Part shown: positions 19,245 through 28,395 of the stretch, piece after piece
Layout of the letters: the number at the start of each line of letters is the position of its first letter
Numbering within the stretch: position 1 is the stretch's first letter
Source of the DNA: Candidatus Azobacteroides sp.
GTDB lineage: Bacteria; Bacteroidota; Bacteroidia; Bacteroidales; Azobacteroidaceae
Direction of reading: 5' to 3'
Length of the DNA stretch: 50,742 bases
NCBI GenBank assembly: GCA_009783445.1
Contig: WRFY01000116.1
Location: 1-50,742, forward strand
Translations under genes and position numbers: made by a program
The notes under the pieces: generated by a model
Told to the model about the DNA's origin: nothing
Seen by the model: only the letters and a program-made list of their open reading frames with translations
Databases searched by the model: none

Positions 19245-19269
19245 TGTTATGAAATTTGAACTATAAATT

Positions 19270-20349
19270 ATGAATTATATACATTTCATTCAGTACAAAA
19301 GAGATAGGTCAAAGCAATCTATTTTCATTTGCCTAATCGTTGTTTTATCCATATTGTTTTCTTTTTTTGCTTGTAGTGACGATCATTCGATTACCTCATC
19401 AAAACCGCCTGTTTCTGATAGGACTGCTTTTGCTAAAGGCACCGATGTAAGTTGGTTGACGCAAATGGAAAAAGAGGGCTGCAAATTTTATAATGCCAAT
19501 GGTCGTGAAACTGAATGTATGACTTTACTGCGCGACTTGGGTATGAATTCCATCCGCTTGCGGGTCTGGGTTGATCCTGTGGACGGATGGTGCAACAAAA
19601 ACGACGTACGGGTTAAAGCGTTGCGCGCTTACCATTTAGGACTACGGATAATGATCAATTTTCATTACAGCGATACGTGGGCGGATCCCGGGAAGCAGAC
19701 CAAACCGGATTCTTGGAAAACATTGGCTTTCAATGATTTGAAAGATACTGTGGCCGCTTATACTAAGGATGTACTTACGGCTTTGAAAGCCGATGGAGTC
19801 GCTCCGGAGTGGGTACAAGTAGGCAATGAAACAGGCGACGGGATGTTATGGGAAGATGGACGAGCTTCCACTCGCATGAAAAACTATGCCGATTTGAACA
19901 ACGCCGGATATGACGCCGTCAAGGAAGTATTTCCGCAGGCAAAAGTGATTGTACACTTACAAGATGGAAGCAATAATTCGTTGTTTCGATGGCTGTTTGA
20001 CGGTTTGAAAAACAACGGAGGCAAATGGGATGTAATCGGCATGTCTCTGTATCCGGATGCGAATAATTGGAAAACGATGAATGAGCAATGCCTGACTAAT
20101 ATAAACGATCTGATCAGCCGTTACGGTTCGGAAGTCATGATTTGTGAAGTGGGGATGTCTTGGGATCAGGCTGAAACTTGTAAAAATTTTCTGACGGATT
20201 TGATTGCTAAAGCCCAAGCGGTTCCGCAGAATCAATGTCTCGGATTATTTTATTGGGAACCGGAAGGATATGTAAAGTGGAGCGGCTATACGCTGTCTGC
20301 CTTCGATAATAGCGGACGGCCTACAGCCGCCCTGGACGCTTTCAAGTGA
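19270..20349 (+). CDS. Arabinogalactan endo-beta-1,4-galactanase lipoprotein (GH53)
   Basis: A 359-residue GH53 enzyme. The acid/base Glu187 lies in WVQVGNETGDG and the nucleophile Glu293 in MICEVGMSWD. Other family segments are FAKGTDVSWL near the start of the domain and FHYSDTWADPGKQ. It cleaves beta-1,4-galactan side chains of pectin (arabinogalactan type I). The N-terminus is long and basic before a hydrophobic stretch ending in FFAC, so it is a lipoprotein (Cys35), probably surface- or periplasm-facing. No SusC/SusD pair or other glycan gene lies beside it, which is unusual for a Bacteroidetes galactan enzyme. Confidence 0.94.
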   Translation: MNYIHFIQYKRDRSKQSIFICLIVVLSILFSFFACSDDHSITSSKPPVSDRTAFAKGTDVSWLTQMEKEGCKFYNANGRETECMTLLRDLGMNSIRLRVWVDPVDGWCNKNDVRVKALRAYHLGLRIMINFHYSDTWADPGKQTKPDSWKTLAFNDLKDTVAAYTKDVLTALKADGVAPEWVQVGNETGDGMLWEDGRASTRMKNYADLNNAGYDAVKEVFPQAKVIVHLQDGSNNSLFRWLFDGLKNNGGKWDVIGMSLYPDANNWKTMNEQCLTNINDLISRYGSEVMICEVGMSWDQAETCKNFLTDLIAKAQAVPQNQCLGLFYWEPEGYVKWSGYTLSAFDNSGRPTAALDAFK

Positions 20350-20355
20350 TACAGC

Positions 20356-20396
20356 GGGAGACTTTATCTAATAATAAAGCCTCCCCTCTGTTTTTT
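20356..20396 (+). terminator. Intrinsic terminator after the galactanase gene
   Basis: GGGAG (20356-20360) and CTTTAT (20362-20367) pair with ATAAAG (20374-20379) and CTCCC (20381-20385), with one mismatch between the two segments. A run of T follows at 20391-20396. Confidence 0.75.
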
Positions 20397-22446
20397 AATC
20401 GTTGTAGGTAGGCAAATGTGAATGTATTTTGGAATAACGCATCATTTGTTCTGCGTACCCTTCTGTATAATTAATTTTTATATCCATTACATCGCCCTTC
20501 CGGTCTTTCACTACTTCGTAAACTGGATTAACAAATCCTTTGTAAGGCGCGATATTCAATTTACGGTAACGTTCCAGTATTTCTTTATGCAGGTCCGGAT
20601 CTACTTTGACGGCATATTTTTCTACCAGATTTTTTGCTTCCTTGAAGTCTCCTTCCGATTTGATCCGTTGAATTTCGGCTAACAGATCGCCGATCAGGGT
20701 GCGCAATTGATTGTAATTGTTAATCACAATGTATGTTTTTCCCTCCTCTTTACGCAATTCGATTACATTATCCTTTTTTCCCTGCTCAAATACCCAATGG
20801 GCAATCAAAGCGCGATTGCGCATGTGCGCTTCTTCGATTTGTTTACCCAATTCGATGCGCGACAATTGAGTCAATAAGCCGTTCATTATATAACGGTAAT
20901 ATTCGGCCTTATATGCTTCCGGATTGTCCAACAGTCCTAATTCGATCATCTTGGGATCGGCCATGTAATACAATCCAAATAAATCGGCCCGCGCTTCTTC
21001 GATGGTTGATCCGTATACCTTCAAAGCGTCCTGGTCTACTCCCGGCAATAACTGTCCAGAGGCATGTCCCAAACATTCGTGCAGGTCGGTATGCAGATTA
21101 TCCGTTTGAGAACCATATTTTTCCATCAATTCCTTTTCGTGAGCGCAACAAACAAATTCGTCCAAGAATCCGCTTCCAGCGGCTACCTTATCGTATGCTT
21201 CCGTGATGTTGGTAATAGTAACCGACTTAGAACCAAAATCCTTGCGAATCCAGTTGGAATTAGGCAAATTGATTCCGATCGGAGTTGCCGGATAACAATC
21301 GCCGCCCAACATGGCCGCCGTAATCGTTTTGAATGTGATTCCTTTCACTTCTTTTTTCTTGAAACGAGAATCTGCCGGAGAGTGATCTTCAAACCATTGC
21401 GCATTGTCGCCCAAAATTTTGGTCAAAGCTTCCGACCGCATATCCTTAAAATTGACGATGGCTTCCCAACTGGCTTTGATTCCCAAAGCGTCTCCATACG
21501 ATTCTGTAAATCCATTCACAAAATCGACGGTCGATTCGGTATCTTTGACCCATTCGATGGAATATTCATCGTATTTCCTTAAATCGCCCGTTTTATAAAA
21601 CTCGATCAACAAATCAATAACCCGTTTTTGTTGATCGTTTTCCGTATATTTGGACGCTTCATCCAACCAATATACAATCTGTTCGATAGCAGAAGAATAC
21701 AATCCTCCTACCCTATAAACTTCTTCTGCCAGTTTGCCATTTTTTTTGACTAAGCGGCTGTTCAAACCATAAGGAACGGGGGTTGTATCACTCGAACTTT
21801 TCAACGCATTGTAAAACTTTTCCGCTTCTTTTTGCGTAACGCCGCCGCCATAATAATTATTAGCGGAGGCAACAATTACATCCAAGCTGCTGTCTTGATT
21901 TACTTTTTTGGCATACAAATTCTCGTCGAAAATGACCGGAGTAATTTCAGCAAGAAAAGCATCTACCGATTGGCCGTCCCGCGTAGGAACAATGGAGTCG
22001 GGAAGTGCTTTCACCGCCTGAGCGAAAAAATCGGAAGAAAATCCGGGTACAAATTTTTCTTCTCCGTAATGGTGGTGAATGCCGTTGGAAAACCAAACCC
22101 TTTTCAAATAGACCACCAATTCTTCATAGTCGGTACTGGTTTTGTCTCCTTCATAATGTTCGAAAATAGCTTCTAAGGTTCTGCGGATAGCCAGATTGTA
22201 ACGGTTGTTCTGATCGAACAAAATGTCGCGTCCTTCCAGCGCCGCATTGTTAAGGCAATAGATCAATTTTTTCTGGTTCAAGGAAAGGCTATCCCAATCG
22301 GTTACCTGATAGCGGAGAATACCCAAATCGGCAAATCGCTCTACGCTGTAATTGAATGTTTCCTCAGGCGGCTCTTCCTTCTTCTTTTCGCTTGCACAGG
22401 AAAAATACATTAAAAATGTCATCATCATAATCAATAACTTTTTCAT
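20395..22446 (-). CDS. Dipeptidyl peptidase III, lipoprotein form (M49)
   Basis: A 683-residue zinc exopeptidase of family M49. The zinc site is the unusual HExxxH motif, HECLGH at residues 456-461, with the second-site glutamates in IEEARAD (483-484). It releases dipeptides from the N-termini of peptides. The ATG at 22446 gives a clean lipoprotein signal with lipobox MYFSC, whereas the longer frame would need a TTG start. Bacteroidetes DPP III is often exported like this, unlike the cytosolic eukaryotic enzyme. It lies 37 bases downstream of gpmI on the same strand, so the two may be cotranscribed. Confidence 0.95.
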   Translation of the reverse strand: MKKLLIMMMTFLMYFSCASEKKKEEPPEETFNYSVERFADLGILRYQVTDWDSLSLNQKKLIYCLNNAALEGRDILFDQNNRYNLAIRRTLEAIFEHYEGDKTSTDYEELVVYLKRVWFSNGIHHHYGEEKFVPGFSSDFFAQAVKALPDSIVPTRDGQSVDAFLAEITPVIFDENLYAKKVNQDSSLDVIVASANNYYGGGVTQKEAEKFYNALKSSSDTTPVPYGLNSRLVKKNGKLAEEVYRVGGLYSSAIEQIVYWLDEASKYTENDQQKRVIDLLIEFYKTGDLRKYDEYSIEWVKDTESTVDFVNGFTESYGDALGIKASWEAIVNFKDMRSEALTKILGDNAQWFEDHSPADSRFKKKEVKGITFKTITAAMLGGDCYPATPIGINLPNSNWIRKDFGSKSVTITNITEAYDKVAAGSGFLDEFVCCAHEKELMEKYGSQTDNLHTDLHECLGHASGQLLPGVDQDALKVYGSTIEEARADLFGLYYMADPKMIELGLLDNPEAYKAEYYRYIMNGLLTQLSRIELGKQIEEAHMRNRALIAHWVFEQGKKDNVIELRKEEGKTYIVINNYNQLRTLIGDLLAEIQRIKSEGDFKEAKNLVEKYAVKVDPDLHKEILERYRKLNIAPYKGFVNPVYEVVKDRKGDVMDIKINYTEGYAEQMMRYSKIHSHLPTYND

Positions 22447-22483
22447 ACTTAATTCAATTTTCAATTAAAACAATTATATAATA

Positions 22484-24034
22484 CTATTTGTTGCCCGGTT
22501 CTTCAAGACCTTTGATCAAATTGTGGCCTGTCATTTCTTTGGGTTGCTTCAAATTCAAAATAGCTAAAATACTGGGCGCTACGTCGGCCAATATTCCATT
22601 TTCTACTTTAACATTTTTGTTTTCGGAAACATAAACAAAAGGAACTGGATTTAAGGAATGGGCGGTATTGGGGCTGCCGTCGTTGTTTAAGGCATAATCG
22701 GCATTTCCATGATCGGCAATGATGATCGAATCGTATCCGTTGGCTTTGGCGGCTTCAATAGTATCTCTCAGACAAGCGTCTATGGCTATGACTGCTTTTT
22801 CGATGGCCTCGTATACGCCTGTGTGTCCGACCATGTCGCCGTTAGCAAAATTAACGACAATAAAGTCGAATCGTTGGGTTTGGATGGCTTCTACTAATTT
22901 GTCCTTTACTAAATAGGCCGACATCTCCGGTTGCAAATCGTAGGTTGCCACTTTGGGCGAAGGCACTAAAATGCGTTCTTCGCCTTCAAAAGGCGCTTCG
23001 CGGCCTCCATTGAAAAAGAATGTGACATGCGCGTATTTTTCGGTCTCCGCTATGTGGAGTTGTTTTAATTTTAAGCTGGAAAGATATTCTCCCAAGGTAT
23101 CGTTTACATTGTCTTTGTCGAACAATACATGTACATTTTTGAACGTAGGATCGTAAGGAGTCATCGTAAAAAACTGGATATTGGGAATCGTATGCATACC
23201 CCATTCCGGCATATCTTGTTGCGAGAGAACAATGGTCATTTCTTTAGCGCGATCATTTCGGAAATTAAAGAAAATCACTACATCGCCGTCTTCGATCACG
23301 GCAACCGGTTTTCCGTTTTTTGTGCAAACGATCGGTTTGATAAATTCATCGGTTACGCCTTCTTTATACGATTCCTCCACAGCCTCTGCCGGATCTTCGG
23401 CGGGGGTACCGATACCGTTGACCAACAAATCGTAAGCTTCTTTTACCCTTTCCCAGCGTTTATCCCGATCCATGGCATAGTAACGCCCTACGATCGACGC
23501 AATCTGTCCGGTTGTTTCCTGTAAATGTTCTTCCAGTTCCCGAATAAAACCGGCGCCGCTTTTGGGGTCAGTATCGCGACCATCCATGAAGCAATGTACA
23601 AATGTTTTATCTACCCCGTATATCTTACTGATTTCCGTCAATTTGAATAAATGCTCCAAGGAACTGTGTACTCCTCCATTGGAAACCAATCCTAATAAAT
23701 GAATTTGTTTATTGTTTTCTTTTGCATACGAATAAGCTTGCTGAATACCCGGATTTTTGAGAATGGAATTGTCGCGCGCGGCTCTGTTGATTTTCACTAA
23801 ATCTTGATATACAACTCGTCCCCCTCCTATATTTAGATGTCCCACTTCCGAATTCCCCATTTGCCCATCGGGTAAACCTACGTTTTCGCCGGAAGCTTGC
23901 AATTGGGAATTAGGATAATTTGCCTGAAGATAATCCCAATAAGGAGTCTTGGTATTGTAAATTACATCTCGTTTTGTATGGTCGCCCAATCCCCAACCAT
24001 CGAGGATAACCAATAATGCTTTCTTTTTTACCAT
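22484..24034 (-). CDS. gpmI: 2,3-bisphosphoglycerate-independent phosphoglycerate mutase
   Basis: A 516-residue alkaline-phosphatase-superfamily mutase. Metal-site Asp12 lies in VILDGWG, and the phosphoserine nucleophile is Ser62 in [13 protein letters not shown], the family position. The DGRDTDP segment and the late ADHGNADY metal ligands are intact. It interconverts 3- and 2-phosphoglycerate in glycolysis. The ATG at 24034 fits the normal N-terminus; a 16-codon upstream extension has no support. It precedes the DPP III gene in the same direction. Confidence 0.97.
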   Translation of the reverse strand: MVKKKALLVILDGWGLGDHTKRDVIYNTKTPYWDYLQANYPNSQLQASGENVGLPDGQMGNSEVGHLNIGGGRVVYQDLVKINRAARDNSILKNPGIQQAYSYAKENNKQIHLLGLVSNGGVHSSLEHLFKLTEISKIYGVDKTFVHCFMDGRDTDPKSGAGFIRELEEHLQETTGQIASIVGRYYAMDRDKRWERVKEAYDLLVNGIGTPAEDPAEAVEESYKEGVTDEFIKPIVCTKNGKPVAVIEDGDVVIFFNFRNDRAKEMTIVLSQQDMPEWGMHTIPNIQFFTMTPYDPTFKNVHVLFDKDNVNDTLGEYLSSLKLKQLHIAETEKYAHVTFFFNGGREAPFEGEERILVPSPKVATYDLQPEMSAYLVKDKLVEAIQTQRFDFIVVNFANGDMVGHTGVYEAIEKAVIAIDACLRDTIEAAKANGYDSIIIADHGNADYALNNDGSPNTAHSLNPVPFVYVSENKNVKVENGILADVAPSILAILNLKQPKEMTGHNLIKGLEEPGNK

Positions 24035-24088
24035 ATTTGCTATTAATTTTATGTATGTATTAAATCGTACAAAGTTACTCAAAAATAA

Positions 24089-25495
24089 TCAACGTACATT
24101 TAATAAAACTACATTTTCTACATGATACGTATGAGGAAACATATCCACCGGCTGGATTTTGGTTGTTTGGTATTTTTTGTCGAGTAAATTCAAATCGCGC
24201 GCCTGGGTGGCCGGATTGCAACTCACATACACGATTCTTTGAGGCGCGGCAAGCAAAATGGCATCCACCACATCCGAATGCATGCCTGTGCGGGGAGGAT
24301 CGGTAATAATCACATCCGGACGACCGTATTTTTCTATGAAATTCTGATTCAAAATGTCTTTCATATCGCCTGCAAAAAACAAGGCATTGGTTACTCCATT
24401 GATTTCGGCATTTGTTTCGGCATCGGCCACTGCTTCTGGAACATATTCGATACCAATCACTTGTTTGGCTTTCCGAGATACAAAACAGGCAATTGTTCCC
24501 GTTCCGGTATACAAGTCGTATACCCGTTCTTCTCCCGTCAAATCGGCAAAATCTCGGACAATCTGATACAGGCGATAGGCCTGTTCGCTATTGGTTTGAT
24601 AAAACGATTTGGGACCGATCTTGAATTTCAATCCTTCCATTTCTTCAAAAATATGGTCTTTGCCCTTAAAAACATGTACTGTCTGGTCGGTAATCGTATC
24701 GTTCGCCTTCGAGTTGATAATATACAGCAGAGAAGTAATTTCGGGAAATTTTTCGGCTATGCAATTCAATAAAGCGTCGCGTTTTTCCGGATGGTCTTCG
24801 TAAAATACGACAATCAGCATGACTTCTCCCGTAGTAGAGGTACGGATGATCAGATTGCGCATGAATCCCTGCTGATTTTTCAGGTCGAAAAAAGCGTATT
24901 GGTTTTCTAAGCAAATTTTTTTTATTTCCAAACGGATCGAATTCGAGGGTTCCGCTTGAAGAAAACATTGTTTGATGTCCAGCACCTTATCAAACATTCC
25001 GGGAATATGGAAACCGAGCGCATTCATCTGATCGAACGCTAATCCCGATTGAATTTCTTCCGGAGTCAACCACCGTTTGTTGGAAAAGGTATATTCCAAT
25101 TTATTGCGGTAAAATTGTGTTTTTTCCGAACCCAAGATAGGAGATATTTCCGGCAAGGATATTTTGCCGATGCGCAACAAATGATCTGCTACTTGTTGCT
25201 GTTTGTAACGAATTTGTTCGGAATAAGAAAGTATTTGCCACTTGCAGCCGCCGCAAACTCCATAATGTTCGCAAAAGGCCTTTGCCCGTTGAGGAGCATA
25301 TTGATGGAAGCGTATGGCTATCCCTTCTGCATAACGGTTTCTTTTTCGCGTCAATTGAACGTCGACTACGTCTCCGGGTACTACAAAAGGAATAAAGACC
25401 GCCATTTCGTTGTATTTGGCAATCGCTTTCCCTTCGGCGGCAATTCCCGTGACGCTTATTTTTTCTAAAATGGGAAGCGTTTTTTTCTTGCTCAT
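24089..25495 (-). CDS. rlmD: 23S rRNA (uracil-C5)-methyltransferase, RlmD/RumA type
   Basis: A 468-residue SAM-dependent RNA methyltransferase. A TRAM domain (about 8-65) is followed by iron-sulfur cysteines 75, 81 and 84 in CEHYGVCGGCKW. The SAM-binding loop is YDLYTGTGTIACF, then DPPRTGM, and the catalytic nucleophile is Cys426 in YVSCNPAT. It methylates a uridine of 23S rRNA, U1939 in the E. coli enzyme; the exact target here is inferred. Its ATG overlaps the pssA stop by four bases, so it is the last gene of the SUI1-psd-pssA-rlmD operon. Confidence 0.93.
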   Translation of the reverse strand: MSKKKTLPILEKISVTGIAAEGKAIAKYNEMAVFIPFVVPGDVVDVQLTRKRNRYAEGIAIRFHQYAPQRAKAFCEHYGVCGGCKWQILSYSEQIRYKQQQVADHLLRIGKISLPEISPILGSEKTQFYRNKLEYTFSNKRWLTPEEIQSGLAFDQMNALGFHIPGMFDKVLDIKQCFLQAEPSNSIRLEIKKICLENQYAFFDLKNQQGFMRNLIIRTSTTGEVMLIVVFYEDHPEKRDALLNCIAEKFPEITSLLYIINSKANDTITDQTVHVFKGKDHIFEEMEGLKFKIGPKSFYQTNSEQAYRLYQIVRDFADLTGEERVYDLYTGTGTIACFVSRKAKQVIGIEYVPEAVADAETNAEINGVTNALFFAGDMKDILNQNFIEKYGRPDVIITDPPRTGMHSDVVDAILLAAPQRIVYVSCNPATQARDLNLLDKKYQTTKIQPVDMFPHTYHVENVVLLNVR

Positions 25496-26202
25496 TGATT
25501 TTTGCTCAGGACGTTTTTCAGAAGCGACATTCCAATATAGACAATGACAATTAAACTAACGCCCAGCAACGGCATTCCGGCAATGGAAAATAGGATTAGC
25601 AAACCAATGGAAATCAAAACCTGCATAAAAGGCCATTGATTTCTTTTCCATCTCAATGATTTTATTTTTAAGGAAAACATGGGTATTTCCGACACCATCA
25701 AAAAACAAAAAATAATCAGAAGCAGGATCATCCCTATTGCAAATGCCATCGGACACTTTTCGGTATAACACAGAATGGATGGAATGAACGAAGACCAGAA
25801 CAAACCGGAAGCAGGAACGGGCAATCCCAAAAAGGAAGTGGTTTGCCGCGTATCTATGTTGAAATTAGCCAAACGATAAGCGGAAAAAATGGGTAGAAGA
25901 AAAGCCAGAATCTGTAAACCCGGCATCGGCGCTTGAGAACCTAACTCCATAAAAAAAGCATACAAAACGCATCCGGGAGCCACTCCGAAGCTGACTACGT
26001 CGGCCAAGGAATCCAGTTCGCTCCCTATTTTTGAATAGGCCCTTAATAAACGCGCCAGTAAACCGTCTAAGAAATCGAAAACGGCGGCACAAGCGATAAA
26101 TATAAAAGCATATACATAATTATCAAATTTCAAAGCCATTACGCAAGCCGTGCACCCTGCGTAGAGATTCAAACAAGTAACGAAATTGGGAATGCTTTTC
26201 AT
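25492..26202 (-). CDS. pssA: CDP-diacylglycerol--serine O-phosphatidyltransferase
   Basis: A 236-residue integral membrane enzyme with the full CDP-alcohol phosphotransferase motif: Asp46-Gly47, Ala50-Arg51, Gly60, Asp64 and Asp68 (starting DGLLAR and ending LDSLAD). It makes phosphatidylserine from CDP-diacylglycerol and serine at the inner membrane. Several hydrophobic helices follow. The upstream gene encodes the decarboxylase that converts the product to phosphatidylethanolamine, so the pair forms a complete pathway. Spacing to psd is 31 bases. Confidence 0.96.
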   Translation of the reverse strand: MKSIPNFVTCLNLYAGCTACVMALKFDNYVYAFIFIACAAVFDFLDGLLARLLRAYSKIGSELDSLADVVSFGVAPGCVLYAFFMELGSQAPMPGLQILAFLLPIFSAYRLANFNIDTRQTTSFLGLPVPASGLFWSSFIPSILCYTEKCPMAFAIGMILLLIIFCFLMVSEIPMFSLKIKSLRWKRNQWPFMQVLISIGLLILFSIAGMPLLGVSLIVIVYIGMSLLKNVLSKNQ

Positions 26203-26233
26203 ATATAAATAAATGTATTGGTTATCAAATAGA

Positions 26234-26905
26234 TTACGTTAAAAGAGCAATAATTGTTTTGTTGCCGCGGACTTTTTCGTCTAATTTTACCCGGATATCT
26301 GCATTCAAAGGTAGAAAAAGGTCGACGCGCGAGCCAAATTTAATGAACCCTAATTCTTCATTGATATGGCAGGGATGGCCGACTTGTACGTATGTTACAA
26401 CGCGGCGCGCCATGGCTCCTGCAATTTGGCGTACCAGAATCTGGTCGCCATTCCCTCTTTCGATCACAACGGAAGAACGTTCGTTTTCCGCACTGGATTT
26501 AGGGAGATAAGCCGCCTGGAATCTTCCTTTTTGATAAGAAGAATGAATGACGGTTCCATCAACCGGCACCCAATTGACATGAACATCGGTAATATTCATG
26601 AAAACAGATACTTGTAACCTTTTAGCCTCGAAATATTCAGGTTCAAAAACTTCTTCGATAACGACTATTTTGCCGTCTGCAGGCGATATTACAATGTTGT
26701 GGGTATCTTCCTTATGGATACAGGTCGAATCCCTGAAAAAATTGAGCAAACAGCAAAAAGCGCCGATGGAAAGAGCCAAAATAACGAAGACGATGAGAAT
26801 ATCCGCTGCGAAATGGTAAACTCCTGCATTGAGCAGTATTAAGAAGATAAAAGCAATAAGAACCGTTTTGCGTCCCTCTTTATGAATTTTCATACGTATC
26901 TGCAT
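26234..26905 (-). CDS. psd: Phosphatidylserine decarboxylase proenzyme
   Basis: A 223-residue proenzyme of the short, archaeal-like Psd class. Two membrane helices lie at about 14-32 and 34-53. The catalytic domain ends in KFGSRVD, where self-cleavage between Gly191 and Ser192 creates the pyruvoyl group. The usual LGST is replaced by FGSR, as in this class. It converts phosphatidylserine to phosphatidylethanolamine. The first ATG (26905) and the ATG four codons later (26893, MKIHKEGRK) are both possible starts. Confidence 0.95.
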   Translation of the reverse strand: MQIRMKIHKEGRKTVLIAFIFLILLNAGVYHFAADILIVFVILALSIGAFCCLLNFFRDSTCIHKEDTHNIVISPADGKIVVIEEVFEPEYFEAKRLQVSVFMNITDVHVNWVPVDGTVIHSSYQKGRFQAAYLPKSSAENERSSVVIERGNGDQILVRQIAGAMARRVVTYVQVGHPCHINEELGFIKFGSRVDLFLPLNADIRVKLDEKVRGNKTIIALLT

Positions 26906-26914
26906 TACTGTGTA

Positions 26915-27262
26915 TTAGATGATCTTTGTTTTTGAATATCCCTCCTTTAAAAGAATGTCCCGCACTCTACTTCTAAAATCCCCTTGAATGATGATCTCGC
27001 TTTCTTTCACTGCGCCGCCCACTCCGCATTGGGTTTTCAATAATTTACCCAGCGCCTGCAAATCGTCGTCTTTGCCGGTAAACCCTGTAACCAGAGTTAC
27101 TTTCTTTCCCTTCCTGTTCTTTTTATCTAACAATACTTTAAGCAATTGTTTATCTTTCGGGAACGTTTCCGGCTCTTCGACGTCTGCTTCTTTTTCGTAT
27201 TGAAAATTGGGATTTGTAGAATATACCACATTCAAGCGGTTTTTCCAATCATTCTCTTTCAT
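26915..27262 (-). CDS. SUI1/eIF1-like translation factor (YciH family)
   Basis: A 115-residue protein. The C-terminal half carries the SUI1 fold signature (KVTLVTGFTGKDDDLQALGK and the QCGVGGAVKESEIIIQGD region). Homologs in bacteria (YciH) resemble eIF1 and may influence start-site fidelity under stress. The first 45 residues are charged and probably flexible. It is the first gene of the operon with psd, pssA and rlmD, nine bases ahead of psd. Confidence 0.93.
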   Translation of the reverse strand: MKENDWKNRLNVVYSTNPNFQYEKEADVEEPETFPKDKQLLKVLLDKKNRKGKKVTLVTGFTGKDDDLQALGKLLKTQCGVGGAVKESEIIIQGDFRSRVRDILLKEGYSKTKII

Positions 27263-27291
27263 GTCTTGTCAATCCATATTCAAAAATCATA

Positions 27292-27299
27292 CAAAGATA
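27292..27299 (-). promoter_or_regulatory. Putative -7 box (TATCTTTG) of the SUI1-psd-pssA-rlmD operon
   Basis: Matches TAnnTTTG on the minus strand, about 30 bases before the ATG at 27262. No standard -33. Confidence 0.45.
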
Positions 27300-27415
27300 A
27301 ATTTTTTTTGACTGATTTTTGAATTTGTACAATTTATTTTAATACTTCAAAAGATTTTTTGTCAATTTTTAAAAGAACAAATGACAGAGAATCGCGTAAG
27401 GTTGATCATTCATCT

Positions 27416-27433
27416 TGTTCTAAAAATAGAACA
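27416..27433. repeat. Perfect 7-base inverted repeat in a divergent promoter region
   Basis: TGTTCTA (27416-27422) and TAGAACA (27427-27433) flank AAAA. It lies between the divergent SUI1 and Nei-like genes, so it could be a regulator's operator or a small hairpin. Confidence 0.4.
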
Positions 27434-27507
27434 TACAAAAATACGTATTTTGAAGCGAAATCACGAAAAACGGGTTGGTTTCTTTTCTGCAATCGCTAAA
27501 TCTTCTG

Positions 27508-27515
27508 TATTTTTG
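27508..27515 (+). promoter_or_regulatory. Putative -7 box (TATTTTTG) of the Nei-like gene
   Basis: Matches TAnnTTTG, 38 bases before the ATG at 27553. No TTTG at a good -33 distance. Confidence 0.4.
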
Positions 27516-27552
27516 TTGAGTTTTTAGCGAATAATACCCAAAAATCAAAATT

Positions 27553-28377
27553 ATGTTAGAAATTCCCGAATCGAAAGTCATGAGCCAGCAAATCGAAGAA
27601 GTTTTGAGCGGAAAAAGAATCGTTGAAGTCAAGAATGCCACAAGTCCGCATAAATTTGTCGGATATAACGGCGATCCACAAGAATACGATTCGCTTCTTT
27701 CCGGAAAACAGATTTTATCTTCCCACGGACATGGAATGTTTGTCGATATATGTTGCGAAGACCATACGTTTCTTATTGGCGGGGAAGGAACGAATATCCG
27801 GTATTATCCTTCACGGGAAAAATGTCCCGAAAAATTCCAGTTGCAAGTGATCTTCGACGACGACAGTTGCATCGTTTTTACGGTTGCCATGTACGGCGGA
27901 ATATGGGCCTGCCGGGAGGAATTTCAAAATGCCTATTATCAAAGAAGCCTTCACAGTATTTCTCCTTTGGAGGATGCATTTGATGAATCTGTTTTTGAAA
28001 AAATTTTTCAGAGCGCAACCCAAGATATTTCTCTGAAAGCCTTGCTTGCTATTGAGCAACGCATTCCGGGATTAGGCAACGGAACGCTGCAAGATATTTT
28101 ATTTAATGCCGGACTTCATCCCAAACGGAAAAAATCGACCCTGTCGGATTGTGAGAAAGGAGAACTGTTTCATTGTCTGAAAACAACCCTCGCCGCCATG
28201 ACAAAGAACGGCGGACGCGATACCGAAAAAGATTTCTTTGGACAAAACGGTCGATATCCAACGATTCTATCGAAAAATACGGTCGATCGACCGTGTCCCC
28301 ATTGCGGCAACCGTATTGTGAAAGAAACCTATCTCGGCGGGGCAATCTATTTTTGTCCAATTTGTCAGAAACTTTAG
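27553..28377 (+). CDS. Fpg/Nei-family DNA glycosylase without the N-terminal proline
   Basis: A 274-residue member of the formamidopyrimidine/endonuclease VIII family. The H2TH region with GLGNG (173-177) and TLQDILFNAGLHP is intact, and the C-terminal zinc finger has Cys248, Cys251, Cys268 and Cys271. The N-terminus reads MLEIPES: the catalytic Pro that normally follows Met is Leu here, while the Glu of the PE pair is kept. The arginine usually found in the zinc-finger loop is also not visible. A subfamily with MIEIPE-type starts exists, so this is probably a genuine variant and not damage. It may be a weak or altered glycosylase or a DNA-binding protein. Confidence 0.85.
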   Translation: MLEIPESKVMSQQIEEVLSGKRIVEVKNATSPHKFVGYNGDPQEYDSLLSGKQILSSHGHGMFVDICCEDHTFLIGGEGTNIRYYPSREKCPEKFQLQVIFDDDSCIVFTVAMYGGIWACREEFQNAYYQRSLHSISPLEDAFDESVFEKIFQSATQDISLKALLAIEQRIPGLGNGTLQDILFNAGLHPKRKKSTLSDCEKGELFHCLKTTLAAMTKNGGRDTEKDFFGQNGRYPTILSKNTVDRPCPHCGNRIVKETYLGGAIYFCPICQKL

Positions 28378-28395
28378 GCTAAAGTTAATGGATCG

